The notes beneath the pieces were generated by a model. That model made no database searches. It was not told where the DNA came from and saw nothing but the letters and a program-made list of their open reading frames with translations. Source: Acanthosoma haemorrhoidale (Eukaryota > Arthropoda > Insecta > Hemiptera > Acanthosomatidae). From it: DNA of 64,000 nucleotides. The position numbers and the translations under genes are program-made. The stretch covers positions 165,333,226 to 165,397,225 of the forward strand of contig OV884011.1 in NCBI GenBank assembly GCA_930367205.1, given 5' to 3'. Position 1 is the first letter of the stretch; the number at the start of each line of letters is the position of its first letter. Of the stretch, positions 1 to 11,806 are shown in pieces.

Positions 1-728
1 ATGAAAGAAAAAAAAATGGGATAATTCTAACCTATTACCCCTTTCTGCTTCAGAATGTGGCGGCTATGAATTGAAACATTGGCCAAAACCACATAGCACA
101 AAAAAAAATTAAAACTGCATCCTACCCGGGACATGGTTGGAATTCTGTACATACAAGAGATATTGAATTGGTCTATACGCATGGAGAAAATATGAAAATC
201 CTGTTACTGATAACTGTGTTTTCCCACTGGTGGTTATAATCACTTTAAAGGCAACAGGCTCACAATATTATCAGTGGGGCGTAAATACACCACACCAGAA
301 AAAAATATATAGTCCTGTGTTAAAAAAGTGTTGCATGACGTAATGCTATGCCTAACATAATTTTTGTGAATTAAAAGGAATGACTTTTCTAATGTAATAC
401 ACTGGATGTTATATTTTTTGTATATAAGTTTATGAATTAGAAGGCTTAAGCAAATCGTTGCAATCATATATTCAGATATAAATCAGATATTCATTATTAT
501 TTTTACTATGGCGGAGATGAAATATGGCAACTTCCCTTTGATAAGGTTAAGGATTACTCCTATCAACTTATTTTTTCCGATCCTCACGTATTTAGTATTT
601 TTAGAATAAGTTGGCATTTATCAGCCAGTAAGCCAGTCATGATCCCAGCATTAATTGGGAAGTCTGTAGGTGAATGTTTAGCATTGGGAAGGTTCTTGTA
701 CCCTAAAAATAAAATGGTGTATTTATAG
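1..728. other. AT-rich stretch, nothing recognised
   Basis: I see no coding region, repeat or RNA gene here. The short open frames are no longer than chance gives in AT-rich DNA. Confidence 0.5.
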
Positions 729-737
729 ACAAATATT

Positions 738-1262
738 GAAAATGAAACTTCTTTATTGTGATAAAATTACAATCTGCCTCATTGGACAATAAGTAATTGA
801 GATAAATGTTCTCATTCATATCATATTTACAATTTTCATTCACTCGCTCATTTATACAGTATTTACAAACACCTCTAAGACCTCCCAAATCCACATAGTT
901 GTCACCTGCCTCACATGTGAAAGAGGAAGCGGAGTCTTGGGAAGTCCCCCACGCTCCTCCGTCAGCCGCGTCACCGGATACGAGCCAGTAGAGGCTGACC
1001 AAGAGCGCGAGAACCACATACGCTCAGGACATGATTAGAGAGACTGGCCAATGCCAGGACTCTCACTGTCACGTATTTATAGCAGGTCACGAGGTCACTG
1101 CCGTTTTAGTCTCCTAGGAGGATTATTGGGATTTGTGGGGCAGTGTAATAACTGTGCTAGGAGATTAGGGTGGTTGGATAGGTTACTACGGCATTTCATG
1201 AACTTGGAATGGATGAGTTCAATATACATCCTACTATTAAGAGCGTTATGAAGGATTATGAC
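738..1262 (-). mobile_element. Family A non-LTR retrotransposon, copy A1 (3' part)
   Basis: The sequence matches the other family A copies in this window. Read on the minus strand it holds the last RT codons (near 1200), the GC-rich 3' region, and the conserved tail with the TGCC/GGCA hairpin near 780. It is truncated at its 5' end. The 9-mer ACAAATATT lies directly on both sides (729-737 and 1263-1271) and is a good target-site duplication, so this copy is a complete 5'-truncated insertion. A frame of about 104 codons is open in the sense direction across the 3' region, with no evidence that it is used. Confidence 0.85.
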
Positions 1263-1271
1263 ACAAATATT

Positions 1272-1785
1272 AGGAGTGGAGTATTATAAATATTTAAAGG
1301 TACTTTAATAAAAGTTCAAAGAAACTTGCACCTATATGCAAATAGGTAAGTAAATATATGTTTTGAAAAATTCCTTTTTTTTTTTTTTTTTTTTTTTCTC
1401 ATAGTAAACATCTCTCTTTACAGAAATAGCACACGAAAAACTGTCAGACTTGTGAGTCTAGAATTGAATATTATGAAGAACTTATGAATTAGATATTCTT
1501 ATATATAAGTTTTTTTACTTAAATTCTGCATTTTATCTAGATGTCTCCACCGTGATAAGCTGTTGTGTAAAACTGGAGCCGAAAGAGCTTTGTCACGTTT
1601 TTTAATATAAAAGTAGAAAAGAAGAGATCCAAAAAGAATAGGGGGAGGAGAATGGGTAACTAATGCCAGCTATCTGATTGGTCCTCCCCCCCCCTCTTCC
1701 GAATGTTTAACTAAACTCTTTACCTTCTTAGATTGAACTAAATCGAATCGAGAAATCTCCATATTCCTTATCAGGTTCAGTATAA
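1272..1785. other. No gene; 23-nt T run
   Basis: This is AT-rich DNA with a T run at 1375-1397. The run could be the poly-A tail of a minus-strand retroposon, but I could not match the adjoining sequence to anything else here. Confidence 0.35.
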
Positions 1786-2095
1786 ATGACACGTCTTGGG
1801 AAGTCCCCCACGCTCCCCCACCAGCCACGCCACCGAATACGAGCGAGGCTGACGAAGAGCGCGAGGGCCACATATGCTCAGGACATGATTGGAGAAACTG
1901 GCCATTGCCAGGACTCCCACTATTGCGCATTTATAGGAGGTCACGAGGCCACTGCCGTTTCAGTCTCTGAGGAGGATTATAGATGAGTGGAGCAGTACAA
2001 TGACTGTGCTACGGGATTAGGGTGGTTAGATAGGTTACTATGGAATTTCAAGAATTTGGAAGGGATGAGTTCAAGAATGCAGGGTATATACAGAT
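1786..2095 (-). mobile_element. Family A fragment A2
   Basis: It matches the middle of the family A 3' region and the last RT codons on the minus strand. The terminal tail and hairpin are missing, because the copy starts abruptly at 1786 inside the GC-rich section. At its right end it abuts a plus-strand family B tail with no spacer. Confidence 0.8.
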
Positions 2096-2335
2096 CATTA
2101 AACCCGGTGTTTAACACTATGACCCCACCACCCTTCCCACATTGATGGCACCAGACTGTTGGGGAAAATTAGGCTAAGATTTAGTTTAAGTTTTTATTGT
2201 TAGATGTAAGTTAGTGTTAAGTCTGGAATTACTGTCTAAGTCTGGAACATCATTATACTTTTATACAATGCAGATCACTATTAGTAGAAAACATAATTTG
2301 TATAAAAGTCATGTAAAATTCTTTATAAGCGATTT
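2096..2335 (+). mobile_element. Family B variant tail (Bv1)
   Basis: It begins in the last codons of the family B ORF (the motif aacccggtgtttaacactat) and runs into the B 3' untranslated region. It matches the variant at 30105 better than B1, including a shared block at about 2265-2310. It is 5'-truncated, and a deletion around 2215-2245 has removed part of the region seen at 30265-30320. Confidence 0.75.
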
Positions 2336-3270
2336 TTTATTGCTTTACTAAGTACGGGTTTTATCTTAAACAAAATTCAATAATTTATTTATAAAACATT
2401 CACTCTAAATTAAAGATTTTTTTTTAATTTTCTAGGCCATGGTGTTAATATAAACAGCCTTACACATGATACGCGAAATGATTGTATCCATAAGTACTTT
2501 CCAGCTCCCTGCAATTATTTATTAGGACTATGCTTCTTATTTGTGTGACCACATGTTAATGTGTTCCAATAAGTCGTATTGACTCAGGCATTACACATCG
2601 ATTTATTTTACCTGCCCACAGATCTGTTAGTCCCCATCTGTTTGATTCTATGTTTTACCTCCACCTACGTTAGTTAAAGAGAATACCAATATTGTACTAT
2701 GTCGGAATAAACAATCAAACGCGTTTAGGGTTTTATGCCAGGGATTCGGCAATCAATGGCCGACAATGACAATACTCTCACTCTATTTACTGGGTCAATA
2801 GCCCACTTCAATTAGAACACATTGAAAAAGGGAACACATTATTAAACTTGCGGAAATAAAATGGAATTATAACCAACCCAGAAGAGATATTACTATTATT
2901 ACTAATATTATTAGTACGCGACAATCAATGATAGCGTTCGTTCTATTACACAACCAGAAATGGTGATTGCATATTTGCTGCTCTAAAGTATTAGGAACGC
3001 GGAATGCAACCTATAGGTCCAACAGAAGACAGGAAGTCGCGTTGGCTCGTCTCAGTATTGGCCGTAGCAGACTTACTCATGGCTACGTAGTGGCTAGTGA
3101 AACCCACCCAACCAGTAGATCTGAGCTTACAGTCAAGCATAGTTTGGTCCAATGTCCTGACAGTGAGTGAGGAGGGGTAGAGATGATCAGACATCTCCCT
3201 ACTCTTTTCTTTCTCGAACCCTTCGCAATTCAGAAGAAGCAATAATTGTAACACTCAACTTTGTAGACTC
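2336..3270. other. Unassigned stretch
   Basis: I see no protein or repeat match. The open frames at 2967-3254 overlap on both strands and carry no family signature. GC content rises slightly from 3000 to 3260, directly before family C begins. Confidence 0.4.
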
Positions 3271-4484
3271 CCGAAGCATCCCCCCAAGGATCGGTGCTAG
3301 GCCCCCTGCTGTTCAACATCTACACCGCCCACATCGTAGGAGCCTCGTACCCCCACTGCGAGGTATCGGCTTATGCAGACGACATTGGTGTTTACAGCAC
3401 TAGCATCAATCCCACTAGAGCCCTGAAATTCGCTGAGAGCGCCAGTCAACAGATCGCCGAGAAACTCGATGCCATCCACATTAAAGTCAACCCGGCCAAG
3501 ACGCAAGGAATTATATTTAGCTATAAATCCGGAAGAAAGAAGCTCCCGAAATCCTTCGTCTTAGACGGCAAAGAGTGCCCTGTAAGCAACAAGCTATGCT
3601 ACCTTGGGATTACCCTCGGTAGGCACTTGTCGTTCACAACACATCTCGGCAAGAAGTTAAAGAGTGTTAGGAAGAAATTCTTCAGCCTCGGACACCTACT
3701 TCACAGCCCGGCTTTATCGGTACGCCTCAAGCTGCTGATTTACCAGAGCGTTTTAAGACCTGCTTTGATGTATGGGACCCCTCTCTTCAAGCATCTGACT
3801 CCTAACACTCTCAAAACGCTCCAGCAATTTCAGAACAGAGTTCTCCGCACCTCCCTCAAACATACCCCGTTCGACCGAATGAAGGCAGACGAGATGCATA
3901 CAAAATTTGAAGTGCTCACCATTCAAGATCATCAAAAGAAGGCACATCAAATTTTTCGACTCACTCCGACACAGCCACAACCCACTACTCTCCGACCTTC
4001 AACCACTACCAATGCCCGTCAGATGAAAGCACTGCTGGACCGCCGAAGCCTGGAGACAAATGGACGTGATCGAACCCTAGCCCCCTGACGGAGACGGAAG
4101 ATCTACACCCAGCTGAGAGATCGAGGCCGACTCAACCGAAGCTACAAGACACCATCTACCTGTTTAAGCAGGGTCGACCTTCCGGCCGAGATGCCGACTT
4201 ATTTCAGGCCCCTGCCGGGGCGGGCCAGGCTTGACCTGGCCGACTACAAACCATTGCCTAGGTACCCCTAGGCTCCACCCTCGGTAGACTCTCACTACCT
4301 TCCTGATTCCACCCGCCTCCTTTAGGCATTCCACACCCTATATCCTTCTCATACAGCCTTTAAATGGGGGACTCCCCTTAGTGAAAGGCACTCATTAGAC
4401 CAAAATAATTTTCCTTTATTTTCCCACATCCTATTTTTATAAGTTTGAGAGCTAAGAAAAAAAACCAAAAAAAAAAAAAAAAAC
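3271..4484 (+). mobile_element. Family C non-LTR retrotransposon, copy C1 (3' part)
   Basis: This is a 5'-truncated Jockey-type element. It starts inside the RT domain just before the PQGSVLGP motif, continues through the RT C-terminus, then a 3' region of about 370 bp and a poly-A tail at about 4457-4484. The second copy C2 (26884-28150) aligns along the whole length, 3' region included. The clean 5' cut and A tail fit target-primed reverse transcription. I found no convincing target duplication. Family B sequence begins almost directly after the tail. Confidence 0.88.
3282..4088 (+). pseudogene. Family C reverse transcriptase, C-terminal part, frameshifted
   Basis: This is RT of a Jockey-type retrotransposon, which would copy the element's RNA at the target site. 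The fragment opens with PQGSVLGPLLFNIYT (RT motif B) and keeps the catalytic motif SAYADDIGVYS (motif C, both Asp present), then the thumb region with LGITLGRHLSF and VLRPALMYGTPLF. The N-terminal endonuclease and the first RT motifs, including the motif A Asp, are missing, so it cannot be active. Compared with C2 there is a 2-nt loss just after TIQD (about 3925-3935). This shifts the last 50 or so codons out of frame and changes the stop. Sequence identity to C2 is otherwise high, so both inserts are fairly recent. The Jockey assignment rests on the motifs only. Confidence 0.85.
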
Positions 4485-4495
4485 CATCACTTGGC

Positions 4496-7080
4496 GGTGA
4501 AGATAAACCTGGGTACACCCATTTATCTCCCCGCCGTATATAAGAGACAAAGGGCGTCTCTCCAAGAGTTCTCAGCCCTTCTTAGAGGGTGTGCTAAGAA
4601 ATACAACCACTGGGTTGTCGGAAACTTAAATGTGCTGCATCCCCTGTAGAATAATGCCACCGACAACCCAGTGGAGAGAAAATTGGTAAAGGCACCCTTT
4701 ACTGTCGTTCACCCCCAGAACTCACCTTTCACCATAAACCTGACAGTACAATAACTTCCACCCTAGATCTCTTACTCACAAAACAGCCGCACTGGATAAA
4801 CAATTGTGAGACCCTGGACGTAGTGACGACTGACCACCTGCCAGTCCTGTATTCCATTGACGGTAGAGTTGTGATCCCGCGTCCCACGAAGTACGACTAT
4901 AGTCGAGCCGACTAGGAGCTATATCGATCGCAACTTTACCACCAATTCCACACGGTTCCTATTCACCCCACTACAAAGGAAGTGGATTGACAGGTAGCTT
5001 CCCTGACCGAGGTTATCGTCGATGCACCTGGCACTGCTATCCCTAAGTTTATCCCGAAGCCACCGATGCTACAAAAACCGTCAGACTTATTGCACTACGC
5101 AATAATTGGAAGAATAAATGGTATAGAACAAGTACTCGTCAAGCCAAGAAAGTAATAAATTCTCTCACAACGCAAATTCGTGGTTTGATGAGGAATTGGA
5201 AGACGACAATGTGGCACGAACGGCTTCGTGGCTTCCATGTCAATTTCCGTAAGTCTTCATGACGGAATAAACACTCTGAATAAACACAACGGAATAAACA
5301 CCCTCTACACATCGGAAGAATAGGTGAAAATACTGGCCAACCTCTTTACCACAAATAACGCCGCTAGGAAAGGTAACTACCACAATCCTCAGCAGCTGAG
5401 GACAGGTCAGAACTATATGTTTGCTTCCCCGAAGCAGCTCAAGGCAATTCTTCGATGGTGTCAGGGAAACCAAGCACCAGGGGGCGACGGGGTACAAACG
5501 GTATCGCTGAAACAACTGCCGAGGAGAGGAATTGCCCAACTCGTTAAGCTGTACAATTCATGTATCAGGTTGCGATACTTCCCGGCAGCGTGGAAACAAG
5601 CTATCTTGTTCCCGCTGCGCAAGCCCACCAAAAAAGGTGACCACCCAGCCCACTATCACCCAATCAGTATCCTCCCTCACATGGCGAAGATTCTCGAACA
5701 GATTATTCTGAACTACCTGAAGGAGTTCTGTTCAGAAAATGCTATCATTCCGTACGAGCAGACAGGTTTTCAGGCTCATCTGATTACAGAACATCCGCTT
5801 GTGAAGGTACAGACCGAAGCCACCCTCGGTATCAACAAGAACACAGCAACTGCTATGATCTCGTTGGACTGCACGCAGGCTTTCGACTCAGAGTCCCACG
5901 GGATGCTGTGCCGACAGCTTTGCGACTGGGAATGCCCAGAGCAGCTATACACCATGTTGGTTTCTTTCTTGAAGAACAGATCGGTGAGGGTACGGGTGGG
6001 TGATTACCTCTCTAACCCATTCCCTCTGACTTGTGGAGTTCCTCAAGGAGCGGTTCTGTCTTCGGTTCTTTTCAGCATGTACACATCTGAAATTGTTGGG
6101 ACAAACTATCAGAAAGCTACTGTAATCGCTTTCGCCGACGACATTGCGGTTTACAGCAGCAGCATGAGTGCACAAAGAGCTCTTACACAAGTCGAGTTTG
6201 TTTGTAACGTTATCAGTGACAGGCTGGGCATGTTAAACATCAGTGTAAACACCGGGAAGACTGCGTAATCATCTCCCTCTTAAAGGGGAAATAATCCTTC
6301 CCAAAATCCTATACTGTAGGAGGGCACGAGAACTCACCAGCTTTCTCAATGATCTATCTGGGTATAAAAATGGATAGAAATCTCCGTTTTTCTACTCATT
6401 TTAGTAATAATATAGAAAAGGTACGACACAGGTCTCACCGGCTATCGTACCTGCTAACTTCACCCAACCTGTTGCTTCGTCTCAAATTGGTGATATATAA
6501 ATGTGTCCTCCGGCCAGCTCAGCTGTACGGTGCCCCGCTATTTACCCACTTGACTGGCAATACAGCCAAATGTTTCCAACATTTCCAGAATGGGATCATG
6601 TGAAAAGTGAGTGGTCCGACATATCTCTTGAGAGACGTAAAGAACGCTGACCTGCACCCGTTGCTTGGTGTGCCGTCGGTGGGTGATTTCATCCGCCGGA
6701 GACACATTAGGTTTTTTGTGCACGTTGCAGCACCTAATCAACCCGGTGTTTAACACTATGACCCTACTATCCCTCCCACATCGATGGCAACGGACTGTCG
6801 GGGAAAAATTAGGTTAAAAATTAGTATGTAAGTTAGTTTTAAGTTTGATCAAAAAGGTGAGCCCCATCACCTTTATTAGTCAGTTTAGTCCAGCCACGTA
6901 TAATGTATATCATTATACTTGTTTATTCATTACTTAATTTCTATAAAATAACAAAACCTGTATATAATGTAGCGATGCTACAGGAAATACAAAAATATTT
7001 TGTAACTAGATTCACCTGAGGATCTATAATTATATGTAATTATCTGTAAATTTTAAGGGAGGCTATAAAAGAAAAAAAAA
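4496..7080 (+). mobile_element. Family B non-LTR retrotransposon, copy B1 (longest copy)
   Basis: This Jockey-type element keeps the end of the endonuclease domain (4600-4870), a linker, most of the RT (5324-6603), the ORF end (6753) and a 3' region of about 320 bp ending in an A run at 7071-7080. The tail from about 6695 aligns with four other copies in the window: Bv1, Bv2, B3 and B4. The left edge is only 12 bases from the C1 poly-A tail, so C1 may have landed in or beside an older B copy. No target duplication was seen. Confidence 0.85.
4605..6753 (+). pseudogene. Family B ORF2: decayed endonuclease plus reverse transcriptase
   Basis: It is related to Jockey ORF2, an endonuclease-RT polyprotein. 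In order: an endonuclease C-terminal part with VVGNLNVLHPL (the family usually has GD at this place) and TTDHLPVLYSI, broken by several frameshifts and stops. Next is an open stretch at 5324-6268 with RT motif A (SLDCTQAFDSESH), motif B (GVPQGAVL) and motif C (AFADDIAVYSSS), all catalytic Asp present. A frameshift follows near 6265-6345. The thumb (YLGIKMDRNLRF, LKLVIYKCVLRP) is open to a stop at 6601, and the C-terminus RRRHIRFF is readable up to a natural-looking stop at 6751-6753. The stops and shifts make it inactive. No gag-like ORF1 is visible upstream. Confidence 0.85.
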
Positions 7081-8914
7081 TTGACAATACAGCTAATTTA
7101 GGGTAAGTTACATTTGTAAACCCGGAAGAGTGATTGGGGTCGGGGCCCTTGTCTTCTCGGGGGACGCCACGCGGGTCTTTGGGAAGCACCTCAGGTCTCA
7201 CAGAGCATGCTAGCTAGCCTGCGAAGACTTGGGGGGATATAGGCATTTCTATGAAAATGCACAACTATCTAAACATATGTGGACTGTGTCTACGTCTGAA
7301 ATGTTGGTAGACATCATAGTTTTTGCATTCATCCTCAGATTAGTCTTACAATAAGGATAAATGTTATAGGTATAACATACCTACCAGAAAGGTAGGACTG
7401 GGTTGCCACCCGCTCTCGCTCTTACCTAGGTCTATAAAATATAGTAGCTGTGTTTAATACGATGTAAACTCAAAAACACTTTGAAAAATTAATTACCGAA
7501 TTCGTAAATAATAGCACTGTAATAATAAAAATTAAAATAATTAATAATCGGTGCTTCAAAAAACAAGAAATTTATTGTAAATATGTTGGATTCGAAGACT
7601 TTAAAAACAAAACGATTTAATTCTTGTAATAACAATCTTCAAGACGAGCTTCATCAATACCAGCCCTTTGATAGGGCTGGATGTAGTGGTATGGTTCTTA
7701 AGTTAAGCTACTTAAACAATAGTATAATTTGGCGGAAAGACATGTGCAAGTTAATGAAAATAATGGGTTATATTTTGAGTGCGAAAGTTATTATTTTATA
7801 TCAATACTTTGAAACTCAAATACTTCTAACAACCGAGTTTGAATAATCCCAAGTTTCGTTATTTAATGTTTTATGAAATACGTTATATATAAAAGTTAAA
7901 TTTTTTCCCATATTGCAATTTTTTTAATTGGCAATCCGCATATAATTAAACATAAGCACCTAGACTTTTTACATCATGTTAGTAAGCTATAAAACTCTGA
8001 TCGGAAAACTGCTCTTTATTCATTTTTATTTTTTAGATGCCTACGTGTGACGAGGAGAGATATTTTTTATTGCCCTGCGGAGAGCCGGCGAGGGGAAACA
8101 CGTCGGGTGAATGTGGCACATTTGCAAGGCTTTCCGTCATTTGTATTCTACACAGCGTTCTGTCGTTGATTGCAATACTAAAACCCGATCCACCTTAGTA
8201 ATTGAACCAATAAATATCCACTTAACATTTGTGTTTTGTCTAGAAATAAAAGCCGAAATTCAGCTTGTCCGTATGATACACAATAAAAATTTAAAAAATG
8301 TTTTTTCCACCGAAAATATTTTATATTTAAAAGCTAAAAATATGGGAATTTTTTGCTTGTAAAAATACAATGACGGAAAATATAAGACTCCGTACTAAAC
8401 ATAGTTTCAATAACTTGGAATGTACGTATCACCACGTGGGTTTGAAGCTATTTCAGATTTAAAGTACGATTTTTCCTCCCCAGACACTTAGAAAATGTAA
8501 CATGAAATGAATTTTAAATATAATCCAAAAGGTGAAGCTTCGAGAGAGATGGAAATGAAAATCGACTTTGATGTCGTTACCGCCGATTCCAAACGTTTTA
8601 CTTTAGCTTCGTAAATTTTTTATCGAGCGCTCATCTTGCTACATTATATTAAATAAAAATAAAGTAAATGTAAAAATATTTTTAAAAGAATAGATACAAA
8701 AAATAGAGTGGAGGACAATGTACAAAGAAAAATGGCCCGTTTTTTTTTATAGCTTTACCCGTAGAACCATTTACACACCTGGCTGTTCCCAGATTGTCCC
8801 TGGTACAACTAGACAGAAAACAAATTTTCCAGGAGCAAGGGACTTACAGGAAGACCCGTTGGCATTTTACAACAAAGGCCAACCAAAAAGAGGGTAGACA
8901 TTTTGATATAAAAA
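7081..8914. other. Unassigned AT-rich stretch
   Basis: No known family is visible. An 87-codon open frame at 7583-7846 and an 83-codon frame at 8111-8362 have low-complexity composition and no motif I recognise. A short GC-richer patch lies at 8035-8125. Confidence 0.4.
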
Positions 8915-9300
8915 GCCACTTGCTAGTTCCGATCTCTCTGTGGCTATTTTACGAAACAAGTACGAACAAACCCGCACAAAGTCTTACCGCCTTACACACA
9001 TACTGCCTCCCCTAATCTATCACTGCGCCTCAAACTCATAATTTACAAGAGAGTACTCAGGCATGCTCTGCTGTAAGTTGCACCGCTTATTAGTCATCTG
9101 AAACTGAATCGACTCCAGCAATTTATAAACGGGATACTCATGAAAGTGGCCCGCCATCAGCGGAGAAATCGCGATGGTATTCTTTGACTCCTTGCAACTG
9201 TTGTTCCATGCCACCCTCCTTTCCCTCATCGAGGTAGCAGGCAGTCAAAGATGGATCGCTTCAGAATTAAGTAAGCTTGTAAGTCAGTTTTAGGCCCCTC
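8915..9300 (+). pseudogene. Old family B-like RT C-terminal fragment
   Basis: It is too decayed to show as an open frame, but frame-by-frame reading gives RT thumb sequence. NKYEQTRTKSYRLTHIL (about 8958-9008) shifts frame into LSLRLKLIIYKRVLRHALL (about 9020-9076), then a stop, then LQQFINGILMKVAR. These align in order with the B1 thumb. The bases after that (9215-9300) resemble the end of the B ORF and the start of its 3' region, including a patch like gtaagttagttttaag. It is clearly older than the other B copies. It could instead be a sister family. Confidence 0.6.
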
Positions 9301-10165
9301 TCTCTGTAATAGGAAAATAAGCCCTGTCCTGTTTACATTGTTTAGTTATTTTAACCGTCATCCGATTTTCTTTAGTTTGTAAAAACTACTTCAAATGCAT
9401 GGATTCAGTTTTTATTTTTAAAACAAATAAACAGGGGCTAAGACAAAAATACAATCCACTGTGAGTGACTGGGCGGTCCACACTTTAAGTCATTTTGTCA
9501 TAGCAGCCCCACCAGGCAGGCTTATTTCCAATAATATATATGTAAGACAATTATTGAAGGTGGGGTGAATAAACTGAAATCAGTTTCTCTGCAAACAAAG
9601 ATTAGCAATTTTATTCACTATATATTACATTATAACAATTATTAATATTGATTTACACAATCTTACCTGTAAACAAAGAAACGACAATTACAGCTTATAA
9701 CTATCTCCTCTTTATTTACATGTTCTGTTACCTAACATAACCTTCTCTATCTGATAACTGCTGCTCCATCTGGTGGCAGCCAGTGGAAGCAGCGCGGCAA
9801 GTTCAAATTAAAGCGAGAACACTTTCATTATATATATATATATATATCTTGTCTCCGGTTCTACATGGAAGTTGGGGTAACATATTTATGTATTTATGTG
9901 CACTGCCAATCAATAATTGTATGTATTTCCATACAATTATTCTTTATGAACAATTATTGTGTTTATCGATAAACCATTTTACTATTAGTTATGGCTAGTG
10001 GTACGGCAATGTTAAGCCTAATACCACATAGCCTAAGATAAACAAACCCGTAACGTGTTTATAGAGAATCAGGAGGAGAATAAAGCCAACCATCACGTTT
10101 TATCATTTACTTCCTTATTTATTATTTTTTCTTGATCGTCTAAAGCCGGGAGACGATAACTCATA
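9301..10165. other. Unassigned stretch with a TA microsatellite
   Basis: No gene is visible. A (TA)n run lies at about 9830-9847 and a perfect hairpin at 9912-9941. Confidence 0.4.
9912..9941. repeat. Perfect 12-bp hairpin
   Basis: AATAATTGTATG and its exact reverse complement are separated by 6 nt (TATTTC). There is no T run typical of a terminator and no flanking repeat, so its role is unknown. It may be chance in AT-rich DNA. Confidence 0.6.
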
Positions 10166-10290
10166 CACAGGTGGTCTGAAAAGTTTCCAACCTCAACATG
10201 AAGATGATAATAAAATAAATAAAAGTTAGTAAAATAAAAGCTAAAATAAAAAAATTGTTAGGTCGGAAACTTTTCAGACCACCCTAAGTG
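10166..10290. mobile_element. Mariner-type MITE, 125 bp, with TA target duplication
   Basis: The inverted ends share the core GGTGGTCTGAAAAGTTTCC, followed by (A/G)ACCT. TA dinucleotides lie directly outside both ends (10164-10165 and 10291-10292), as expected for Tc1/mariner-type insertion. The inside is AT-rich and non-coding, so it would depend on a transposase made elsewhere. No full-length partner with these ends is in the window. The mariner at 15940 has different ends. Confidence 0.85.
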
Positions 10291-11198
10291 TATATTATTT
10301 AACCAGGCAACCCTCCAGGTATGTAATATAATAAAAAACGTTACGGAAGTGCATGCAATATATCTCACTTTTTTTTTTTTGTTTAAAAGACTGTTCCCCA
10401 AACAGTTGAAATATATAATTATTTTTAATAAAATTACCCAGAATTTCTTTAATTATAGTTATATAAAATATAAATATAGTTTAATTACGTTCCAAACTAA
10501 ATATACACAAATCTACCATTCAAACATGATCACCAAAATTCAAACCAGTTCAATTGCATACTGCAAAAAAAAAAATTATGATGAGCCCTTACGTGCTCTG
10601 ACAAGGGGAGGGTTTAAGTCTTGCGAGGATCTGTGAGAAAATAAAAAAGTTACATATCATGAAAATAATATTTCTAACACACATCGAGTTCCTAATAATT
10701 TTCGAAATCAATTCAAAGTTAAATAACAGAATTCAAAGGTTCTTTGTTGAATGATGTCTATCTTTATTTGTTGATTTGTTTATTGAGTTAAAAATATCTC
10801 TCTATTAATAAAAAAGTAGCTCTGAAACGAATTTCCCTTCGATAAACGTTTTAATTCCCTTAGCGTGTATTTCTTATTGTTGTAAAAGGAGATAGTAATG
10901 CTTTTTATGCTCAAATAACCGCTGATAATGGCGAAATGCGGCGGTAACAAGTCCTATTGTTCATCAAAGAATCTGCTTTGGAGATGGCAGCACTTATTGG
11001 TCAGCTTTGAAATATAATAGTTATAATAAATAAAATTATAACAGTTAAATTATCTAGTCATGCTATTAATTAATATCAGCGATTTTAGAGTTACGGGTGG
11101 GTAAAAAGCTAAATTTAACTGGAAAAAGTTTCCTATCATCGGAGTTTAATAAATCCTTTTCTTTTAACAATGCTGTGATTAATATTTATTGTTTAGAA
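10291..11198. other. Unassigned AT-rich stretch
   Basis: I see no known repeat or coding signature. An open frame at 10349-10636 is low complexity (Y, I, K, F rich) and is probably chance. Confidence 0.4.
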
Positions 11199-11806
11199 TC
11201 ATACGGAATAGAGCTATGGGGGCAGCAAAAAAGTCGAACATCAGGCGTATCCAATCCTTTCAATCAAAAGTCCTGAGAGCAATAGTAAATGCCCCTTATT
11301 ACGTCAGCAATAAAACCCTTCATAACGATCTTAATGTACCCTACATTCTTGAACACATCCCTTCCAAGTTCATAAAATTCCATAGTAACCTAACCAACCA
11401 CCCTAATCCCCTAGCACAGTCATATCATATAATCCTCCTCGGAGACTAAAACGGCAGTGGCTTCATGACCAGGTATAAATACGTGAGAGTGGGAGTCCTG
11501 GGAATGGCCAGTTTCTCCAATCATGTCCTGAGCGTCTGTGGCTTTCGCGCTCTTAGTCAGCCTCCACTGGCTCTTATCCAGTGACACGGCTGACGGAGAA
11601 GCGTGGGGAGTTCCCAAGACCCCGCTTCCTCCTTCGCACACGACGGAGGTGAAAACCATGTGGACTTGGGGAACCTCTGGGCTGTTTGTATATACAGTAT
11701 GAATGAGCGAGTGAATGAAAAATGTAAATTGGTATGAATGAGATCATTGATCACAATTACTAATAGCTCAATGAGGCATATTGTATTTTTATCACAATGA
11801 AATTGT
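11199..11806 (+). mobile_element. Family A copy A3 (RT end plus full 3' region)
   Basis: It starts in the RT thumb and reads KSNIRRIQSFQSKVLRAIVN, then YYVSNKTLHNDLN, in one frame to about 11430. There, about 25 nt found in the other copies are missing, which changes the C-terminal end. The GC-rich 3' region and tail follow to 11806. The terminal hairpin sequence is eroded here (agctcaatgaggca). It is 5'-truncated. Confidence 0.85.

Noticed and set aside
7583..7846. 87-codon frame as a small gene
   Set aside because: Its composition follows the AT-rich surroundings and it has no motif or relative in the window.
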